A DNA stretch of 64,000 nucleotides. It comes from Geosiphon pyriformis (taxonomy: Eukaryota; Glomeromycota; Glomeromycetes; Archaeosporales; Geosiphonaceae). The notes under the pieces were generated by a model, which saw only the letters and a list, made by a program, of their open reading frames with translations, had not been told where the DNA came from and did no database searches. The translations under genes and the position numbers were made by a program. The DNA lies in NCBI GenBank assembly GCA_016748015.1, contig JAAOMT010000040.1, positions 212,746-276,745 of the forward strand, in the 5' to 3' direction. Shown in pieces: positions 10,981 through 20,891 of this stretch (positions are counted from its first letter, which is position 1; each line of letters opens with the position of its first letter).

Positions 10981-12330
10981 CACAGTTCCAGTAAACATAG
11001 CTCTTAATGAACAAAGTGAATCTCACCAGATTCTATGACTTCCACAACCAATTACTATTTCACTCTTTGGAAAACATCCAGAAATCTACACCTGCCCAAA
11101 ACCAACAACCACACAACAAATTTTTGAATCCAACAAACAAGTCTACTTGGAACATAATATCTTAATCCCAAACATTTATATTCCAGAAGGAACAAAGAAA
11201 GTCTGAGTTACTTTTTACAATCTCAACAATTATCTCATAGTTTTATTAAATAACTTAGAAATTGGAGTCATTCACAGTAACATTTTTCAACAAGAACTAT
11301 CCCAAACAGTTCCCAATTTCTCGGAAATTATTGGACATTCACTACCAAAAATTAACCCAAACTCTAGTTCTGAAAACTACCATGTTGTCATGGAAAAACT
11401 ATCTCAAATCAACATGGGACAACTTGAATCACAACAACAGAACCAGCTTAAAGAGCTAATTGCAGAATTTGCTGATATCTTTGCCAAAAACAACAATGAC
11501 TTAGGAAAAACCAATTTGGTTCAACACCAAATCTATACAGGAGATGCCAAACCAAAGCAACAACAAACCTACCGAGTTGCTCCAGAAAGCCACCAATTTA
11601 TCCAAGAAGAAGTACAACAGATGCTTAACAATAGGCTTATTCAATCATCAATGAGTCCATGGGCCTTACTTGTGGTCCTAGTTAAAAAGAAAAATGGAAA
11701 GATACGATTTTGTGTTGATTATCAACAACTCAACAGCATTACCATTGAAGATACCTACCCTTTTCTCCAAATTGATGACATTTTGGATGTCCTTGGAAAG
11801 TCCAAATACTTTTCGACATTAGATTTAGAGAGCGAATACTGGCAAGTTGTCATGGATCTCAAAGATCACCCCAAAACAGCATTCACCACTCAAGGAGGAA
11901 ATTACAAGTTCAATGTAATGCTTTTTGGATTATGCAATATACCAGCAACATTCCAAAGACTCATGGATGTTGTTTACAAAGGCCTCCTTTAGAAATCAGT
12001 AGTTGTCTATTTCAATAATACTGATGTTTATTTATCATCTTTTGAATTACACTTAAAACACCTGTGAGAAGTTTTTTAACAATTATGAAAAGCAGGATTG
12101 AAACTAAACATCAAAAAATGCTACTTTGGAAAAACAAGTTTGGCCTTTCTTGGCCACATTGTAAACAAAGATGGAATTAAACCAGATCCCGGAAAAATCA
12201 GCACTGTCAAGAACTTCAAGACTTCACAAAATACCACAGAATTGAGAAGATTTATTGGATTAGCTTCCTATTACTGAAAATTCATCAAAGAATTCTCAGA
12301 AATCGCAAAACCTCTCAACCAGCTTACTAC
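10981..12330 (+). pseudogene. Reverse transcriptase of element B
   Basis: After a linker (10981-11380) the open stretch 11390-11992 carries RT fingers and palm: LIAEFADIFAKNNND, SPWALLVVLVKKKNGKIRF, CVDYQQLNS, LDLESEYWQV and MLFGLCNIPATFQRLM. The active-site line reads VVVYFNNTD (about 12000-12026), with the YxDD aspartates changed to Asn-Asn. The next segments, GKTSLAFLGHIVNKDGIKP and YY-stop-KFIKEFSEIAKPL, complete RT. The stop TGA at the YY-x-KF site is shared with A and C. Confidence 0.9.
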
Positions 12331-12850
12331 TAAAAATGTCGAATACAAATGGACAGAAAAACACCAAAAAGCTTTTAAAATTCTCAAAGAAAAGCTGACA
12401 ACAGCTCCAATTCTAGCCTATCCAGACTTCAGTAACCAATTTTGACTAACTACAAACGCTTCTTACACTGCCTTTGGTGCCATCTTATTATAATTAGATA
12501 ACAATGGAAATGAGCAAGTAATTGCTTATGCTAGCAGAACATTAAAACCAGTTGAGAAAAACTACTCTGCCACAGAACTAAAAACAGCAGCCATAATTTG
12601 GGCCCTATACCACTTCAACTTTTATTTCAGGTCTAAAAAATTCGATATTATCACTGATAATATTGAACTCAAATGGCTTCAGAACAAAAAACACCCAACT
12701 GAACACAAAACAAATCTGATGGACAGAATTTTTAACCAACTACTAATATATTGTACACCACAAACTAAGAAAACTTCACACCAATGTTGATTGTCTCTTA
12801 AGAATGAAGCAAAATTAGAAAACAGAACCAATATCCATTTGAATTAACAG
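12331..12850 (+). pseudogene. RNase H of element B
   Basis: Continues from RT. TEKHQKAFKILKEKLTTAPI leads in; the first catalytic Asp is Asn (TTNAS near 12440), Glu lies in ATELKTAAIIW near 12570-12600 and Asp in IITDNIELKWL near 12647-12680. A base change in reading frame occurs around 12735, after which VHHKPKKLHTNVDCLL continues in the next frame. Not active as it stands. Confidence 0.8.
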
Positions 12851-12867
12851 CAACAAAACAACAAACA

Positions 12868-13880
12868 ATGAATCCTGAAAACTACAACAATCTTAAACAA
12901 TATCTGGAGACATTAACAATCCCAACAGATTGGTTCCCAGATGAAAAACGTCAGTTACAACAACAAGCCAAACAATACTTCTTACATAACAACATTATTT
13001 ATTATCAAAACTTTAGAAACCCAGACAGTTCACTCAAATTAATACAAGAACATGAAAAAGAAACTATTTTATATAACATGCACTCAGACCCTTTATCAGC
13101 ACATCTAAAAAAAGACAGCCACCCAGAGAACACTAGAATATTACTTTTGGTCTCGAATAAAAAAAGACATTCATGAATATGTTAAATCTTGTGATAATTG
13201 TCAAAGAAGAGAAGGAACTCACCCTACAGAACCTTTAAACCCAATCAAAGTTAGACAGCCTTTTGACTGAGTTGGTATCGATTTAGTCAGACCACTATCT
13301 ATCACAAACCAAGGAAACCATTATATTGCAATAGCCATAAACTATCTCATTAAATGGCCTGAAGTCAGAGCCATTCAACAAGCAGATGCAAAATCAGTAG
13401 CAAATTTCATCTATGAAGACATTATCTGTAGACACAAATGCCCAATCAAACTTTTATCCAATTAAGGAACATATTTTGTGAACAATCTAATTCAAGAAAT
13501 CTGTAAACAATTCAATGTCAAAAGACCTTTGTCTTCGCCCTACCATCCACAGACAAACGGATTTGTGGAACATTTTAACAGAACATTGTGTGAGTCATTA
13601 GCCAAAGTCTCAACCAATTTTGAGCAAGAATGAGATATCTTTATTCTATCAGTGTTACTAGTATACAGAACACTAAAACAAAATACCACAAAATACACCA
13701 TTTGATTTAACTTACAGAAGGACAGCAATGTTACCAATTAGTTTCACAGTGAAAACATACCCAGCACAACCAATTGATAAAAACAATTTCCAGAAAACAC
13801 TTCAATGAAGAGCCTACACTTTGCTTAGCACGTTGGAAAAAAAACAATGAATAGCAGCCACCCATATTAAACACTCCCAA
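12868..13880 (+). pseudogene. Integrase of element B
   Basis: The open stretch 12868-13176 holds the linker and the first part of the zinc domain (NMHSDPLSAHLKK). A frame change follows near 13115, then CDNCQRREG. The core keeps the first Asp in GIDLVRPL and the Glu in NGFVEHFNR, but the second Asp is Asn and is followed by a stop (LLSN-stop-GTYF near 13445-13470). DDE catalysis would be lost. Confidence 0.85.
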
Positions 13881-13910
13881 GCTCAACAAAAAGAATGGCA
13901 TGACAACAAA

Positions 13911-14260
13911 TTGCCTCCAGTCACCAATAAATTTAAAGTTGGAAACAAAGTTCTCTTACACAGAACTAAAGCTAAAAAACAATGGAGTGGAAAATTCGAA
14001 AATAAATGGGATGGGCCATTTTTTATCCATAAAGTTCTAGGCAATGGATCATACAAGCTAAGACTTGATAACAAAATCCTAGCAAAAGTTGCACATAGAG
14101 ATTGTTTGAAACACTATAATTCCAGAAACAATTCTGAACTATTAATTCCACAAATTGGTACACATTCCCCTTTAATCAATCCTGAAGATATTTCCTAAAA
14201 CTTAGAACCAATAGTTGTCATTGAACAACCCCCCAACTTGAACACTTAATTTCAATTTTA
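13911..14260 (+). pseudogene. Integrase GPY/F-like tail of element B
   Basis: Open over 13911-14198: FKVGNKVLLHRTKAKKQWSG, then KWDGPFFIHKVLGNGSYKLR and HRDCLKHY. This is the GPY/F-like module after the integrase core. It is in a third frame relative to the integrase N-terminus, so indels broke Pol. The end (about 14185-14250) carries the short EPIVVIEQ segment seen in other copies and no chromodomain. Confidence 0.78.
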
Positions 14261-14392
14261 CTATAGTTATTCCTTTATAATTTAGAAAAAATGTCACAAC
14301 AAAAACAAAACAAAGCATGCTGAAAAACAAAAATAATATAAAAACCCACATACCAAAAATAATTTCAATTTTATTTTTCCAATTTCATTATA

Positions 14393-15112
14393 ATGACTAT
14401 CCCTCAAAATATTCAACAGTTATCTCAAAAATTAATGTTAGCTTTAAAAACAATATCCGAATTATCCATTACTATCACTGAAAAACATATTAATTATACC
14501 CAAACAGAAGTAGTTACAAATTTATCCCCAAATTTACGAAAGTATTACCCTTATAGAAAGAATACAAGAAGTTATTCTGGAATTCATTTACCAGAACTTT
14601 TGAAGCTTGCTTTAAGGGAAAACTTATTGCTTACTCCTATTAGTATTCCACCAAATGCTACTATTCAACAAAAACTTCAACTGTGTTTTAATAAAGAAAA
14701 CAGCAAATACCTCTCAATATATAGATATTTTTTCATTGGAAAAACACTTCACAAACAAAAACTGGAGCTTACAGCAGCAAATCTCACAAAAAAAGTTATT
14801 CAGAAACAACTCCACAATGAATTCAAGACAACAGCTAGACCTACAAACAGCCGCTATAAACTAAGAGCTGCTCTTAGACTTTATGACCTATTTTACACCT
14901 GTGAAAACGTCCTACAAAACCCAATTTTACAACTTTTGAAGATTCAATACATTGGAAAGCTTACAGAACTGAAATTTCAACAATTTTCAGACCAAATTTC
15001 TTCAATAATTTTGGATTATTATCTGGAAATTACAGACAGTACTTGGACTTTGATGGAGCTCAGTCTTGAGGAGGAGGTTATATTACCAGACAAAATTAGA
15101 GATATTATTTAG
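14393..15112 (+). CDS. ORF3, conserved post-integrase protein of element B
   Basis: A 239-codon frame with its own ATG, about 150 bases past the Pol frame, free of stops in an otherwise decayed element. N-terminal helix-like NIQQLSQKLMLALKTISEL, then SITITEKHINYTQTE, a basic segment RKNTRSYSGIHL followed by PELLKLALRENLLL, a Lys-rich middle, and C-terminal [20 protein letters not shown] ending in ELSLEEEV. The frame runs through the polypurine tract and ends 32 bases inside the 3' LTR. Counterparts occur in A, C, D, E, F and W. No signal peptide or membrane segment is seen. Function unknown; position recalls the envelope or accessory slot of retroviruses, but nothing in it looks like an envelope. 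Confidence 0.75.
   Translation: MTIPQNIQQLSQKLMLALKTISELSITITEKHINYTQTEVVTNLSPNLRKYYPYRKNTRSYSGIHLPELLKLALRENLLLTPISIPPNATIQQKLQLCFNKENSKYLSIYRYFFIGKTLHKQKLELTAANLTKKVIQKQLHNEFKTTARPTNSRYKLRAALRLYDLFYTCENVLQNPILQLLKIQYIGKLTELKFQQFSDQISSIILDYYLEITDSTWTLMELSLEEEVILPDKIRDII
15056..15080 (+). other. PPT-proximal motif and polypurine tract, element B
   Basis: GAGCTCAGTCTT at 15056-15067 is followed by the purine tract GAGGAGGAGG at 15068-15077 and then the 3' LTR at 15081. The tract would prime plus-strand DNA synthesis. The 12-base motif recurs next to the purine tract in A, C, D, E and F. Confidence 0.75.
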
Positions 15113-16061
15113 CATGAAATTATCTTTATAATTCTTATCATTAATTAGCATATATTATCGTTCAAATTATCACTTATTATATTAACAAAATGTCTGAAAT
15201 TATCATTTAATTAATAATCCAATTTGCACATAACATAAATATAACCTAATTGTGATGATCAATCATGCAATACCCCGAACTATATAACATTCAAAAAGTT
15301 TGCCAAAATTTGTAGAAATTTGCCAAAATAATTGATAGTTTACCAAAATATCTAATAGTTCACAGAAATAACTTGTAGTTCGCCAAAATGTATCTTTAGT
15401 TCAACAAATTTGTAGAAAATAGCAAAGTTCAAGTTCATAGAATAGTGTTACAACAAGTTGTATAAAAGAAAAGCTTCTCTTTTTGAGAAAATGTATCTTA
15501 TTTTAGATTTATTACTTAGAACTATTCTTATACACACAAAAAGAAATAAATATCAAATAATTTGAAAAACCAAATTTTTTAATTATTGCACTTGGAAAAT
15601 CCTCAAAACCCAACTAACATTTTGAAATTGATTAGCTACCAATTTCAGTAAACTGTTAGTGACTCCAGGCCTAGATAGAAAACGTTTCCCTTGATAAAAT
15701 CATATTTCTTTTACATTTCTTTTATTTTTTCTTTTTTTTCTTATTACAATCATTAGGGTAGTCTACAGACAAGATTCCTGTAGAAGAGTTGACTTTCACA
15801 GCAAAGTAACTACACATTTTTTAGTAAGCTTCCAGACGAGCAATTTCTGGGAAAGAGTTGACATTTACTACAACATAACTACAGTCAAGTAACTGGCACA
15901 AAATTGGTCATTCCACTCATAAGTCCAGCAGTTCAAATTATAGGAAATAATTTGAAGATAAATTCAGTTACTGGAGGTCCAACTACTTCCTGAAAACGTG
16001 AATTCACAGCAAATCAACATTAATAACATTCAAGAAAAGAGACCAAAAACCTCCGGTAACA
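15081..16061 (+). repeat. 3' LTR of element B
   Basis: Same length as the 5' LTR (981 bp) and similar throughout. The first bases are TATTAC rather than TGTTAC (G to A). Ends CGGTAACA. TATA box at 15461-15467. Confidence 0.95.
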
Positions 16062-16065
16062 CTGG
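16062..16065. other. 4-bp target-site duplication of element B
   Basis: CTGG follows the 3' LTR here and precedes the 5' LTR at 6174-6177. If the terminal A of the LTR belongs to the target, it reads as 5-bp ACTGG. Joining the two flanks restores continuity of the integrase of Z at the segment TITS/KDN. Confidence 0.8.
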
Positions 16066-16450
16066 TTATTGTCAATAATTCAACCAAATTAATTCTAATT
16101 TAATCAAATAGTCATCTTACTTTAATTGGTTTTAGTGGTTTATTGAATTTAATTCTTTCTTTTTTCTGATAAACATCACAATTTTGCACATATTAAACAA
16201 TATTTAAATACATTAATAATTAATAATATCTTTTTTTGGTTTTTTCTATTCTGATTTCTTTATAAAATTATTCTGCTATTAAATCTAAGCATATATTGAA
16301 TAGTATTGTTTTTTTTTTGGTTCTGTAATAATTTTGAATGACTGGTTTAGTTTTTTTTTGTTTTTTCAATATAGTATATTTTAATAAATAATATAGTATT
16401 TTGATTGTTGTTTTATGTTGTTTTGTTTTTTTTGAGATAATTTTTTTTTA
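16062..16450 (-). pseudogene. Z integrase, N-terminal part
   Basis: Minus-strand reading next to B gives KPLKPIKVR, LFD, IRINLVELLTIT, matching the segment before the first catalytic Asp in E (PLRPIKVEQLFDRMGIDLVG); the catalytic Asp is Asn. Upstream of it is the decayed zinc domain. No open frame of note. Confidence 0.65.
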
Positions 16451-16960
16451 AACTATTAAGTATTAATATAATATTGAAGTTATTAATATTTTTGTGTATT
16501 CATTTTTTGACTTATTTTTCTGGTTAAAAATGTTTTAAATATGTTTTATGCATAACAAACTATTAGTATTTCTATTTTTTTTTATAATATGCTATATATT
16601 AAAATAATAATAGTTCTATTTTTATTTTGTATGTTAATTATTTCTAAATTTTTGTTTTTTAATTGATATTAATTTTTTGTGGTTAGTATATACATTAAAT
16701 TTCTAAATTAAGTATTTTTTTTATTTAATAACAGCCTAATAAATAGTTAAATATTTTAATGCTAAAGTTTTATAGTTTTTTTAGTTAAACTCAAACTTTA
16801 GCTAACATATGCTACTAAATATTCTTGTTTATTTAATCTTTTTTGTGACAGCTCAGCTTCTAAAACTTGGCTTAATATGTTTGTAATTATAATAAATAAT
16901 TTGCTATGGTTTGGATAAATCAGTATTAGAGCTTAAATAAGCTTTCTTTATAATATAGCA
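16451..16960 (-). pseudogene. Z RNase H remnant
   Basis: Minus-strand EYLVAYVS and SLSLTKKT near 16860-16800 match the REHLVAYASRGLTPAKK segment of E RNase H. A degenerate counterpart of EHLAIYWAVIK lies near 16745. Catalytic residues cannot be confirmed. Confidence 0.55.
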
Positions 16961-17480
16961 AAATTTTTTGCTGTTTTTTTGTCTATTCATATTTGGTATT
17001 TTTAATTTAGAGCTAGTATAGTAATTAAATCAGTTTAAATAAAGCAGTAGTAATATTTAAAAAATTCCAAAAATGTTTTTAATTCTGTTAAGCTAGTAAG
17101 TCTTGAGAAATTTTTAACTATTTTGATTTTATTTGGATCTGTTTTGATGCTATTTTTGCTTATAATATGTTCTAAAAACTTGAATTCAGTTTTTTCAAAG
17201 AAATATTTTATTGTATTTAACTTTAATTTTGTTTCTTTCAACTTTTCAAACACTTATTAAAAATAATAAAGATAATAATTAAATATTTTAGAAAATATAT
17301 TAATATTATCTAAGTAGACTATTATTAATTTCCATAATAATTCAATATAAACAATTTTTATTAGTTATTAGAAAGTAATTAGGGCATTGATTAAACCAAA
17401 AAGCATAATGTCAAATTTAAAATTCTTTTTTTTTGTGATAAATATTGTTTTTTCTTTAGTGCTAAATTTATACTAATACT
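16961..17480 (-). pseudogene. Z reverse transcriptase remnant
   Basis: The open stretch 17253-17035 encodes KLKLNTIKYFFEKTEFKFLE, then HIISKNSIKTDP and FLEFFKYYYCFI, the RT thumb and connection. RT palm similarity continues to about 17480. The YxDD line lies near 17310-17330 and is decayed. Confidence 0.7.
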
Positions 17481-17900
17481 AATTAAGTTATTTTTACCAA
17501 AAGCAGAAATATTGTTTGTGCTATTTTTTTATTTGGTTTAATAGTATATGTTTTTTCTGATTTATTTTGTAGTATTACAATAATATTTTTTACATATCTT
17601 GTATCAATTATTTTTCTTTTAATGTTAATTTTTTTTCCACTAAATTAGACTTAAAAGCTAATTAAACTATAATTGTTGCTAAAATTTTTAGTACTATCTT
17701 TAAATCTATGCTAATACATAAATAAAGTTCTAATTTAATGACAACTTTTCTAAAATATCTGAGATTAAATCTAACATTAATATTATACACATATTTTAAC
17801 ATGATATTTTTATTATTATTGCTGAACTATTTAAGTTTTTGTTCTTTTAAAAGATCTAAAAGTGTAATATATTATTTAAAATTGAAATTGAAGTTTGAAT
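17481..17900 (-). pseudogene. Z dUTPase remnant and linker
   Basis: Minus-strand reading near 17760-17560 gives RYFRKVVIKLE, LYLCISIDLKIVLKIL and AFKSNLVEKK, aligning with dUTPase motifs 1-2 of E and W. Motif 3 follows in a shifted frame. Inactive. Confidence 0.6.
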
Positions 17901-18039
17901 CATTATTGTTATTATTGTTATTGTAGATAATATTAAAACTATTATTGTTATTATCATTAAAGTTTAAATTGTAATTAAATTTTAATTTTAATTTTGAAAC
18001 ATATTTACTAATTGGTTCTTTTTTTTTGGAAATTAAATA

Positions 18040-18640
18040 AATCATATGTGGTGGTAGATTGTAAATAAGATTACAATTATCACAATATTCAAAGTTACTA
18101 AAAATTAAGCAATATTTACAGAGTTTAGTATTTAATTATTTTAAATACTGCTTTTGTTTTTTTTGTATAGATGCTAGATCTTGGTAATATTTATAAAATT
18201 TTTTTAAGTTACTTATAATGTTAACAAAGATTTTTAGATTTGGAATGAAAATAATTTTAACAGATTCTGGTAAATTGTTTTTAATTATAAGTATTTTATT
18301 AAACAAAGCACTTTTAACTTTAACATTTGCTATTTTTTAGATCTTGTTTTTGTTATGTAAATAATTATTTAAATATAAAAAAGCTTTGTTCTATACAACA
18401 TTAAAAAATGTTCTTTTGTTTATTTAGTTATTAATTAAAATTGTGTATTGACATAATTTATTACATGTTTTTTCTTGACTAAAATGTTGTTTTATATTTT
18501 TTCATCTGAAAAAATTTTGTTACAAGCTAAACAAGATTTATTGTTCTATTTTTTCTGTTATTTTAAATGTCTAAAACATTTTTGGTGATATGTTTTGCAA
18601 TAATAATAAGTACATGTTTCATATTTTTTTTGATAAGATA
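18040..18640 (-). pseudogene. Z Cys-rich region remnant
   Basis: Minus-strand YETCTYYYCKTYHQKCFRHL near 18620-18560 matches cluster 1 of the Cys-rich region in B and E. Cluster 2 is near 18100-18050. This shows the region was already present in the oldest layer. Confidence 0.6.
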
Positions 18641-19179
18641 TAAGCTTTCATGAATAAAAGCTTCTTGTTGCAATTTTTGTATTTAAATAAGATGTAAAAT
18701 AACTGTTTCTATGGTTTTAATATTAAATATAGAATATATTAATTGTTAACTGGTTTGTTTATGATAGTGGTAGCTTAAGATTTGTTTTTTTTCTTTTTTT
18801 TTTTATGTAGACACTAGTGATAACTTATTATGTTTTTCTTTGATCCAAAAAACTTGGTATGTTTCTTAGATAAGTTTTTCTTTTTTTTTCTCCAACTTGA
18901 TTAATAATTGCTTTTTTAAATGGTTTTTAAAATAACTGCAAGTAATCAATATTTGATTTTGCTAACTATTATAGTTAAGTTGAAGCTTTTAAGTATTTTA
19001 GTCAAATTTATGTTGGTTTTAAACAGCCAGTTATTATTAATAAAAGCTTAATACTATATAACTTTATAACTAAAACTTTAATGAGCATAAAAATGTTGTT
19101 AATTTTAAACAAAAAGTTATTAATCTTGTCAATAAAAGTTTTTATTGTTTTATTAATAATAATAATTTTGGTGTTAGCA

Positions 19180-19500
19180 GTTCAATCAATTCAATAATCT
19201 AATTAATCTATAAATTAGTGTATAATAATACTGTTTGTTAATTTACTATTAAAAATTAGTTTAATAAAATAGTCATCAACTTTGGCATTAGTATATATAA
19301 TAATAATTGGTTTAATATTTAAAGCAGTTCTACTAAAAAGAAATATTATTATTGGTTTTTTAAGTTTAAAAAAGAATATTGCAATAAGTAACTTATTTTC
19401 TGTAATAATAGCAGATGAAATATTGTTGATAAGTAGTTTCTGAACTTTTAAAATACTGAATAAGATGTTTTCTAAAATTGTCAAAAGACTTAAATAACTC
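19180..19500 (-). pseudogene. Z protease remnant
   Basis: Open stretch 19484-19215 on the minus strand: ENKLLIAIFFFKLKKP, then IIIIYTNAKVDDYFIK and LIFNSKLTNSIII. The last matches LILDSGSAGSIIT of E, with catalytic DSG changed to NSK. Confidence 0.7.
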
Positions 19501-19867
19501 TGAGAATTCAGATTTTAGGTGTACTTACTTTTCAAATTTTACTGGCATGATTTTGTTTGTTGAATTAATATATTAAAGATCAGTTAATGTATAATTATTA
19601 TTAATTTTCAGTTTTGTTGTATGTACATAATTCTCAGTTTTTGGCTTCTAGCTAAAATTTAAGCTAAATTTTGTGGTGGTATTTGAATTGGTTGGAGTTG
19701 ATAAATGGCTTGTAACTATAATAGTTAATATATTACTTAGGAGTATAGTGTTTAATAAATAAAAAGTACATATATTGAGTATGTTATTTAAAAGTAATAG
19801 AGCTAATACTAATAATAATCTAAGAATAAATTGTTGATATAGTTTGGAGTTTAAAATTTGTAATTGG
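19501..19867 (-). pseudogene. Z gag C-terminal remnant
   Basis: Minus-strand DNA near 19860-19640 aligns with the Tyr/Gln/Pro-rich tail of E gag after the zinc knuckle (E 40795-41010). Ends abruptly at the LTR of C. Confidence 0.55.
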
Positions 19868-20846
19868 TGTTACCAGACAAAATTAGAGATATTATTTAGC
19901 ATGAAATTATTTTTATAATTCCTATTATTAATTAGCATATATTATCATTCAAATTATCACTTATTACATTAGCAAAATATCCGAAATTATCATTTAATTG
20001 ATAACCCAATTTGTACAAAACACAAATGTGACTCAATTATGATGATCAATCATGCAATATCCCGAACTATGTAACATTCAAAAAGTTTGCCGAAATTTGT
20101 AGAAATTTGCCGAAATAATTGATAGTTCACCAAAATATCTAATAGTTCACAGAAATAACTTGTAGTTTGCCAAAATGTATCTTTAGTTCAGCAAAATTGT
20201 AGAAAATAGCAAAGTTCAAGTTCATAAAATAGTGTTATGACAAGTTGTATAAAAGAAGAGCTTCTTTTTTTGAGAAAATGTATCTTACTTTAGATTTATC
20301 ACTTAGAACTATTCCTACACACACAAAAAGAAATAAATATCAAATAATTCGAAAAACCAAAATTTTTAATTATTGCACTTGGAAAATCCTCAAAAACCCA
20401 ACCAACATTTTGAAATTGATTAGCTACCAATTTCAGTAAACTGTTAGTAACTCCAGGCCTGGATAGAAAACGTTTCCCTTAATAAAATCATATTTCTTTT
20501 ACATTTCTTTTATTTTTCTTTCTTTTCTTATTACAATCATTAGGGTAGCCTACAGACAAGATTTCTGTAGAAGAGTTGACTTTCACAGCAAAGTAACTAT
20601 CCATTTTTAGTGAGCTTCTAGATGAACAATTCTTGGGAAAAAGTTGATATTTACTACAACATAACTACATAAAGTAACTGGCATAGAATTGGCCATTCTA
20701 CTCATAAGCCCAGCAGTTCAAATTATAGGAGATAATTTGAAAATAAATTCAGTTACTGGAGGTCCAACTACTTCCTGGAAACGTGAATTCACAGCAAACC
20801 AACATTAACAACATTCAAGAAAAGAGACCAAAAACCTCTGATAACA
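19868..20846 (+). repeat. 5' LTR of element C
   Basis: TGTTACCAG start, GATAACA end, then the primer-binding site TTTGGTGCTCTCTC at 20847. U3 array near 20081-20200 and TATAAAAG near 20248. Differences from its 3' LTR in the stretch I compared are transitions. Confidence 0.93.
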
Positions 20847-20891
20847 TTTGGTGCTCTCTCACAGAAATAACACAGCAAAAACAACTTCAAA

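Larger units (their letters stand above)
6178..16061 (+). mobile_element. Element B: complete family 1 Ty3/gypsy retrotransposon
   Basis: Two 981-bp LTRs (6178-7158 and 15081-16061) enclose gag, protease, Cys-rich region, dUTPase, RT, RNase H, integrase, GPY/F-like tail and ORF3. LTR ends are TGTTAC and TAACA (the 3' copy starts TATTAC). CTGG flanks both ends as a 4-bp target duplication. Gag to RT lies in one frame broken only by nonsense changes; frame changes occur after RNase H and inside integrase. It sits in reverse orientation to its host, the integrase of old element Z. Confidence 0.95.
16062..19867 (-). mobile_element. Old element Z, right piece (family of E)
   Basis: On the minus strand, read from 19867 down to 16062: C-terminal gag, protease, Cys-rich region, dUTPase, RT, RNase H and the start of integrase, which continues left of B at 6177. 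Similarity to E is clear at motif level, but the DNA is extremely AT-rich and riddled with stops. The right end is cut off by the 5' LTR of element C; the rest of Z's gag and its 5' LTR are not in the window. Confidence 0.8.

Noticed and set aside
7205-12330. Recoded genetic code (TGA as Trp, TAA/TAG as Gln) to explain the many in-frame stops
   Set aside because: Stops also fall at Arg codons (CGA to TGA), aligned copies keep TGG/CAA at many of the same sites, and silent and missense transitions are equally frequent. Decay explains it more simply.
13911-14260. Chromodomain at the integrase C-terminus
   Set aside because: After the GPY/F-like module only a short segment with a PIIVIE-like ending is left before the stop; no chromodomain aromatic pattern is visible.
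14393-15112. ORF3 as a retroviral envelope-like gene
   Set aside because: No signal peptide, no hydrophobic membrane segment, no Cys pattern of envelope proteins.
20245-20439. Short frame after the TATA box in the C 5' LTR (also 26889-27083)
   Set aside because: Lies wholly inside the LTR, differs in A and B by stops, and has no recognisable features.
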